A DNA stretch of 11,640 nt, taken from the NCBI GenBank assembly GCA_031286005.1, contig JAITVC010000210.1:1-11640 (forward strand). Reading direction: 5' to 3'. The position numbers and the translations under genes are program-made. Under the pieces are notes generated by a model, which searched no databases, was not told the DNA's origin, and saw only the letters and a list, made by a program, of their open reading frames with translations. The DNA comes from Bacteroidales bacterium (lineage in GTDB: Bacteria; Bacteroidota; Bacteroidia; Bacteroidales; P3). Positions 7,369-11,640 of the stretch are shown in pieces; position 1 is the first letter of the stretch; each line of letters starts with the position of its first letter.

Positions 7369-7395
7369 GATGGTGATTTTTTTTGAAATGTTTTG

Positions 7396-7425
7396 CAAAG
7401 ATACAAAAAAATTTGGTCATTTCAA
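7396..7425 (-). promoter_or_regulatory. Aldolase promoter, interlocked with the tRNA-His promoter
   Basis: On the - strand, TATCTTTG (7403 down to 7396) is an exact TAnnTTTG -7 box and TTG (7425 to 7423) is the -33 box, with 19 nt between. The ATG lies 28 nt downstream of the -7 box. The -33 box falls within the spacer of the oppositely oriented tRNA promoter. Confidence 0.75.
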
Positions 7426-7443
7426 TTTTTTTTCGTAACTTTG
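7412..7443 (+). promoter_or_regulatory. tRNA-His promoter, interlocked with the aldolase promoter
   Basis: TTTG (7412-7415) and TAACTTTG (7436-7443) match the -33 and -7 consensus with 20 nt between, and the tRNA begins 15 nt after the -7 box. The -33 box lies inside the aldolase promoter spacer, so RNA polymerase probably cannot occupy both at once. Confidence 0.75.
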
Positions 7444-7457
7444 CAGCCCTCATTTAC

Positions 7458-7535
7458 GGTGGTTGTAGCTCAGTTGGTTAGAGCATCAGATTGTGGTTCT
7501 GAGGGTCGTGGGTTCGAATCCCATCATCCACCCCA
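7458..7535 (+). tRNA. tRNA-His (GTG anticodon)
   Basis: A cloverleaf can be drawn by hand: acceptor arm 7459-7465 with 7525-7531, D arm from GCTC, anticodon stem TCAGA/TCTGA around the loop TTGTGGT (anticodon GTG, histidine), and T arm GTGGG/CCCAT around TTCGAAT. The extra 5' G at 7458 pairs with C73 at 7532, the identity element for histidyl-tRNA synthetase. The 3' CCA is encoded (7533-7535). The acceptor stem has one U-U mismatch, between 7463 and 7527. No other tRNA is adjacent. Confidence 0.97.
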
Positions 7536-7538
7536 GAT

Positions 7539-7577
7539 AAAAGCGGAGCGTTTGGCGTTCCGCTTTTGTTATTTTTT
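7539..7577 (+). terminator. Intrinsic terminator of tRNA-His, overlapping the end of the convergent gene
   Basis: The stem 7539-7550 pairs with 7556-7567 (core AAAAGCGGA/TCCGCTTTT plus three inner pairs, one of them G-T) around a 5-nt loop. After GTTA come six T (7572-7577). The U tract overlaps the stop codon and last two Lys codons of the convergent gene. The stem's own T-rich ends could let it work on the - strand too. Confidence 0.88.
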
Positions 7578-10500
7578 CGATAACCACATCACCGCATCGT
7601 CGGGAACAGGCTTGTTTAATTGGATGGGTTTGCCGCCGGATATTTTTGTGGGTTTGCCTATGATTTCGCCTTGTGGGGTGAGCCAACGTAGGGTGTAGTT
7701 GGTTTTGTCGGCGGTTAAATCCAATTCCATTTGATTACTTTTGAGATAAACGATATAGCCGGTGGAAGGTTTGTACATCCCCCAATAGTTGTCTTTTTGG
7801 GAGAGGTGCGACGTCATTTGTGCGGCTTCATGATACAAACGTTCGTCGGCAGTGTTGGGCAAGTTGCACAGCGAGCCTCCGGCGAGGAAACTAATCCACG
7901 CATTGCCGGGATTTCGCCCATAACGATACACCACGACCTTTTCAGGATATTGGGTTTTGTAGTCGTTGACGGCGCGGAAGACGCCATCGAAGTTGTCCGT
8001 GTCGGGTTCGATGATACGAACGTATTGTCGTGCAGCGAGGCTCACGCCACCATCAGGGGCATACAGCGAGCCGTCGGTGCGATAGTGCCATTGGTTGATT
8101 TCGATAATATCGACTAATTTGCGATAATGTTCGTGTTGAAGAATCGTGTCTTCAACGTCTTTGGTGGCGGAGAACATCACTTTGACGTCTTTGCCGGTTT
8201 CTTGTTCCCATTCGTTAATTACATCTAACCAGAATTTCACGAAATGTGCGGGACCGGTATATTCCATACCCAAATGGTGAACTACGTTTGTGTTTTCGCC
8301 CAATTCGTCCAAATGCTTACGGATGTTTTGCCGATGATAGTTTACCAATCTCTCATTCGTTATATCGTAAAACTGATCGGCCATAAACACTCGCTTATCG
8401 CCTGCATAGTAGACATTTTCCGGAAACGAAAGTTCGTTGATATTATTAGCCGTTCGCCACGGATAGTCCGCCCAATGGGCGCCTTCTTCGATGATGTTGT
8501 GTTGCAGATAGTGGTCTTGCACAAAGAGGAGGCCTTTTTGATCGGCTATATCCGCAAATTGTTTGAGGCGCATCCAATACCACGTATTCCATCGGTTCAA
8601 ATCGTATTTGCTCAAACGGTCGAATGCTTCGCCTTGCCCGCTACGACTAAACGGCTGCTCGTAAAACGGCGCCCAAACATCGGCATCGACACGGCGTGAG
8701 CGGCCGTGGTCGTCTCGTCGACGCTCGTACCACAAGGCCGGAAAATGGTTGAGCGCAGCTATATTTTGCTGTTGCATTTCGGCGGCGACGGAATCCAAAT
8801 TGTCGGTGAAGCCTTTTCCGGTGCGGCCGGGTACGAACCGCGACAGATGCAGACCTGCAGAACGAATTACCGACGGACGGGTGCTTCCCTTCCAAAGGGC
8901 GGTGCGTTGATAGTGGCCAATTAGCGGCGTGCCGTTGTTGCTCAGCAGTTGGCCGTTTTGGACGGTAATAGGTTGTTTGGAAACGGGGGTGGATTGGTCG
9001 GCTTTGGGCGACCATTTTACGGCGTTTATTTCCGGGACACCGGCAACATCCAACGCTAACGGATAGCGTGTGGCGATGGTATCTATCCATTGGTTGGTGA
9101 TGAGTTCGGGTTGTTCGGAACGTTTGCTCATCAGAGCGGTGTAGGTCGGGTCGGTTTGGCCGAGCGGGAGGTCGTGAAGCGAATAAATGTTATTAAACTC
9201 TTCCGACTTTCGGCCTGTTCTGGCCTCCCATTGTGCATAATAAAATGTTTTCGGCTTTAAGAATTTTCGGGGCATTTCGTGCGAGCCGTTTCCATAGCCT
9301 TGTCCCCATGTGCCAAACGCCCAGTTATAGGCTCCGGGAGGCGACATGAGATGCAATTGTGGCACTCGACATTCCCAGCAAAGGGAGTTGGCTGCGCTCC
9401 ATCCGCCGCCTTGACCGTCGACATCTCGGAACGTGATTTTCAGCGCCGCTCCATCCACTGTGAGTCGGTCGAACAAGGTGCCGCACGACCATCCGCCCAA
9501 AGCGCCGCTGAAATCATACGGACGATAGGAATAGCATTGCACAAACGCATTAGGCCCGGCGGTTGAAAATCCTACCGAGAAATCGTGATAGCCATATTCG
9601 GCATAACAGCGTTGAAAGAGGGTTTGCTGCCCTGATGTTTGAAACGCATACCGCCGATAGCCGCCTATCTCGCCAACGGGATTAAGACATCGGCAATCCT
9701 CTACCGTGAACCGCCGAACGGATTCCCAAAGGGCGACGATGCTGCTTACAAAATGCTCGCCCGTTACACGGCGCACCCAACCGTCTTGGGCATTTTCTAC
9801 GGTAATTGCCATCCAGCGATGATGCTCGTCTTTGGAATTGCTCTCGTCATATTCGGACACGCAGCGCAGGTTTTCCACGCCAACGTTGCTGATGCGCCCA
9901 CTCCATTGCAAACGGCTGATATAGCCCATCCCAAACTTGGCATCTAAGGAATTGGTTAGCGGCACGTCGATGGTTACAGATGTTGACGACACAGCCGTGA
10001 TGGTGCGCTCGAACTGCAAATCGAAATCGCCCGCTGCCCATGTTGTGAGGGGATAATCGACATAACCGCCCACTTTATCGGCCCCGATAAATGTCAACCA
10101 TTCTTCGGTTGAGGGGCGTGTGATAACAATCCTATCCCCCACCTTTAACGGGTGCCCTTCGGCTACGGGAAGTTTCACGGCATTGAGCGGCACGTAATTC
10201 CCCGTAAGGGGGATGCTGTCGGAAAGCGTTTTATCATTTTTACCGGTGATTTGAATTAGTGTTTCGCGACTTGTGCCGGAAGCGATTAAAACCGTGCCAT
10301 CCTCGCCGTATCCGCTTCCTCGCACGATAACGCCGGAGGCTTCTATACGCAAACTTCCATTCAAACGGTAAACGCCTTTTTGCAATTGCACGGCGCCTCG
10401 AAATCCGGCTGTATCCATGGACAACGACGACACATAGTCTATCGCCCGTTGAATACGTGCTGTGGCATCGCCATCTTGCACGGCTACGGTTACCTTGGTA

Positions 10501-10682
10501 GGAATTAACGGGATGGGCTGCTCGGAAGCCAAAAATCCGCAAAAGGAATAATCGGGAATGCGGTCGCCGTTCTCAAACGTGCGATACTCTAACTTTTTTT
10601 CAGAAGTAATGGTTAACGATTGAGCGAAAATACCTTTCTGCGAAAGCAGGACTATTAAACTTAGGATTAAAAACTTTTTCAT
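7569..10682 (-). CDS. Secreted pectin-associated two-domain protein: beta-helix-like N-terminal half plus glycosidase-like C-terminal half
   Basis: A 1037-residue exported protein. The signal peptide (MKKFLILSLIVLL...GIFA, likely cut before Q21) is followed by LEYRTFENGDRIPDYS and an ASEQPIP segment. Residues of about 65-450 look like a right-handed beta-helix of the pectate-lyase-like fold: GAVQLQKGVYRL, then VIVRGSGYGEDGTVLIASG and successive rungs. Residues of about 530-1037 resemble a TIM-barrel glycosidase with a C-terminal beta domain. Two conserved-looking acidic residues stand in HLGMEYTGP (E807) and IIEINQWHY (E861), plausible acid/base and nucleophile, but this is inference. I believe it matches Bacteroidota proteins annotated with domain DUF6298, from memory only. 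It lies downstream of a family 10 pectate lyase on the same strand, so a role in pectin breakdown is likely; the actual bond cleaved is unknown. By eye it is more GC-rich than its neighbours. Its stop overlaps the tRNA terminator. Confidence 0.8.
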   Translation of the reverse strand: MKKFLILSLIVLLSQKGIFAQSLTITSEKKLEYRTFENGDRIPDYSFCGFLASEQPIPLIPTKVTVAVQDGDATARIQRAIDYVSSLSMDTAGFRGAVQLQKGVYRLNGSLRIEASGVIVRGSGYGEDGTVLIASGTSRETLIQITGKNDKTLSDSIPLTGNYVPLNAVKLPVAEGHPLKVGDRIVITRPSTEEWLTFIGADKVGGYVDYPLTTWAAGDFDLQFERTITAVSSTSVTIDVPLTNSLDAKFGMGYISRLQWSGRISNVGVENLRCVSEYDESNSKDEHHRWMAITVENAQDGWVRRVTGEHFVSSIVALWESVRRFTVEDCRCLNPVGEIGGYRRYAFQTSGQQTLFQRCYAEYGYHDFSVGFSTAGPNAFVQCYSYRPYDFSGALGGWSCGTLFDRLTVDGAALKITFRDVDGQGGGWSAANSLCWECRVPQLHLMSPPGAYNWAFGTWGQGYGNGSHEMPRKFLKPKTFYYAQWEARTGRKSEEFNNIYSLHDLPLGQTDPTYTALMSKRSEQPELITNQWIDTIATRYPLALDVAGVPEINAVKWSPKADQSTPVSKQPITVQNGQLLSNNGTPLIGHYQRTALWKGSTRPSVIRSAGLHLSRFVPGRTGKGFTDNLDSVAAEMQQQNIAALNHFPALWYERRRDDHGRSRRVDADVWAPFYEQPFSRSGQGEAFDRLSKYDLNRWNTWYWMRLKQFADIADQKGLLFVQDHYLQHNIIEEGAHWADYPWRTANNINELSFPENVYYAGDKRVFMADQFYDITNERLVNYHRQNIRKHLDELGENTNVVHHLGMEYTGPAHFVKFWLDVINEWEQETGKDVKVMFSATKDVEDTILQHEHYRKLVDIIEINQWHYRTDGSLYAPDGGVSLAARQYVRIIEPDTDNFDGVFRAVNDYKTQYPEKVVVYRYGRNPGNAWISFLAGGSLCNLPNTADERLYHEAAQMTSHLSQKDNYWGMYKPSTGYIVYLKSNQMELDLTADKTNYTLRWLTPQGEIIGKPTKISGGKPIQLNKPVPDDAVMWLSKK

Positions 10683-10718
10683 GGGTTAAAATTATTCATT
10701 TTGTATGGAAATTTATGT

Positions 10719-10841
10719 TTTATCGCATGTTTTTCCTGTTTTGAGAGGTTTTTCATCGTACGAAAGTTTCAAAACTGTGTTTTGAAGGTAGCGTATTAGT
10801 ACGAAAGCTCCAAAAGAGCGTTTTGGTCGTTTCTACACCCG
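10719..10841. repeat. Short array of ~41-nt repeats with hairpins (array 3)
   Basis: TACGAAAG recurs at 10759 and 10800, and (T/C)GTTTTG(A/G) at 10737, 10778 and 10819, all exactly 41 nt apart, giving about two and a half units. Two hairpins share this spacing: TTCAAAAC-TGT-GTTTTGAA (10768-10786) and CCAAAA-gagcg-TTTTGG (10810-10826). The array fills the gap between the pectate lyase stop codon and the next gene on the - strand. No clear promoter for the downstream gene is visible; TAATTTTA just before its ATG is a poor match. Confidence 0.65.
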
Positions 10842-11640
10842 TTATTTGTTCTTTTCAACGTATTTCTTGTAATTTTTTATCGCTTTTACCGGCGTTTCGG
10901 TATAATAGCCGTAGCCGTTTCGGCGTTCGTACTCAATATCGGATAATTTATCTTTTTTCACCCCATCACGACCCACAAAAATTGGTTTATTCGTTTCCAA
11001 ATCGTAAAACCTTGCCCACACGGTTTTGGCGTTGGGGTCGGCAATCGCCACCCGGTCACGGCGGCCTTCGCTGTCGATTTCGTAAGTGATTTTGACGCCT
11101 TCGATTTTCACTTTCTCAAACCATTCCACAGCCGCCTTGATGGATTGTTTCAGTTCGTGAGAAGGGTTTTTCACGGTCATCAAAAACAGCACGATGTTGG
11201 CGCCCTCGCTTCCGCTTAACGAAGCCAACTCAAAGGCACGGGCATTGGTTGGGAGTAGGGTTTTTTCGTCGTGTTGAGCGCACCAGCCTGTGAGCACGCC
11301 GTTTTGGCGGTATTGCGCTTTGAGGATACAATCGAGGCCTTTGTCGAATGCAGTTTGGCACTTTTGAATCACAGCGGGATCGTCTACAAAGGCAAATTGC
11401 GGGTTGCGCTCGATGATGTCTTGCAAGACGGTCATCACGTTTACCGTTAAATTATCGTTGAACGTGATGTGAGTGTAATAGCCCTTTCGCAACGGGTAAT
11501 ATTGCGGCCAACCACCATTGGGATATTGTGCTGCGAGCATATAATCGAGGCCTTTGAGAACGGCGTCTTTGTAGCGTTCGATTTTCGTTAGATTGTACAC
11601 TTTGGCGAGGTAAACCATCTCGGTATACGTGCCGCCGTTC
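10842..11640 (-). CDS. Pectate lyase, polysaccharide lyase family 10 (C-terminal part; 5' end outside window)
   Basis: A pectate lyase that cleaves polygalacturonate by calcium-dependent beta-elimination; probably periplasmic or surface-exposed, but its signal peptide would be beyond the window. The frame stays open to the window edge, giving about 266 residues, and reads NGGTYTEMVYLAKVY before the first internal Met at 11618, so that Met is not the start. Family 10 hallmarks are QYPNGGWPQYYPLRKGYY with HITFNDN, then WCAQHDEKTLLPTNARAFELASLSGSEG, then DPNAKTVWARFYDLETNKPIFVGRDG, and near the C-terminus ERRNGYGYY. Arginines and aspartates in these motifs form the catalytic and calcium sites in characterised members. 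It ends in TAA at 10842-10844, followed directly by repeat array 3 and then the large secreted protein, suggesting a pectin-utilisation operon that continues off the right edge. Confidence 0.93.
   Translation of the reverse strand, partial: NGGTYTEMVYLAKVYNLTKIERYKDAVLKGLDYMLAAQYPNGGWPQYYPLRKGYYTHITFNDNLTVNVMTVLQDIIERNPQFAFVDDPAVIQKCQTAFDKGLDCILKAQYRQNGVLTGWCAQHDEKTLLPTNARAFELASLSGSEGANIVLFLMTVKNPSHELKQSIKAAVEWFEKVKIEGVKITYEIDSEGRRDRVAIADPNAKTVWARFYDLETNKPIFVGRDGVKKDKLSDIEYERRNGYGYYTETPVKAIKNYKKYVEKNK

Noticed and set aside
7396..7398. TTG start for the aldolase
   Set aside because: It lies inside the aldolase -7 box; the ATG at 7366-7368 gives the usual N-terminus.
7393..7698. 101-codon + strand frame across the tRNA
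   Set aside because: It reads through tRNA-His, its terminator and the end of the convergent gene; a coincidental frame.
8647..9090. Arg-rich - strand frame within the 1037-residue gene
   Set aside because: It is a shadow in another frame of a long, domain-consistent coding sequence.

Overview
The window looks like chromosomal DNA from a Bacteroidota bacterium, most likely order Bacteroidales. The signs are promoters of the Bacteroidota type (TAnnTTTG at -7, TTG or TTTG about 20 nt upstream), no clear Shine-Dalgarno sequences, a GldE-type CBS-domain membrane protein, a Fur-like gene overlapping purA, an S46 dipeptidyl peptidase of the DPP11 type, and secreted pectin-directed proteins. The genus cannot be named from the sequence.

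Layout. Positions 1-1854 (+): the end of a peptidyl-tRNA hydrolase gene (pth) whose first ~85 bases look corrupted, then gldE 4 nt later. Positions 1871-3625 (+): a promoter, a Fur-family regulator that lacks the usual CxxC zinc cysteines, and purA overlapping it by 14 nt. Positions 3626-3984: an array of 42-nt tandem repeats and the promoter of the next gene. Positions 3985-6126 (+): a secreted Asp/Glu-type dipeptidyl peptidase. Positions 6128-6356: a second, unrelated array of 42-nt repeats and a long perfect palindrome acting as terminator. Positions 6376-7368 (-): class II fructose-bisphosphate aldolase. Positions 7396-7577: interlocked divergent promoters, tRNA-His(GTG) (+) and its terminator. 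Positions 7569-11640 (-): a pectin-utilisation pair, namely a 5'-truncated family 10 pectate lyase followed by a 1037-residue secreted protein with a beta-helix-like N-terminal half and a glycosidase-like C-terminal half. A third, ~41-nt repeat array lies between these two.

How the genes fit together. The left half is housekeeping (translation rescue, membrane, metal-type regulation, purine synthesis, glycolysis, tRNA). The extracellular enzymes fit a gut or plant-matter lifestyle: DPP11 would release acidic dipeptides, and the pectate lyase and its partner would attack pectin. The pectin pair probably belongs to a polysaccharide utilisation locus continuing beyond position 11640.

The most unusual feature is the intergenic DNA. 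Three arrays with different sequences, each with a period of 41-42 nt (about four helical turns), start at or within a few bases of a stop codon (purA, DPP11, pectate lyase). Two of them show a 21-nt half-period. No CRISPR array, insertion sequence, integrase or phage gene is visible.
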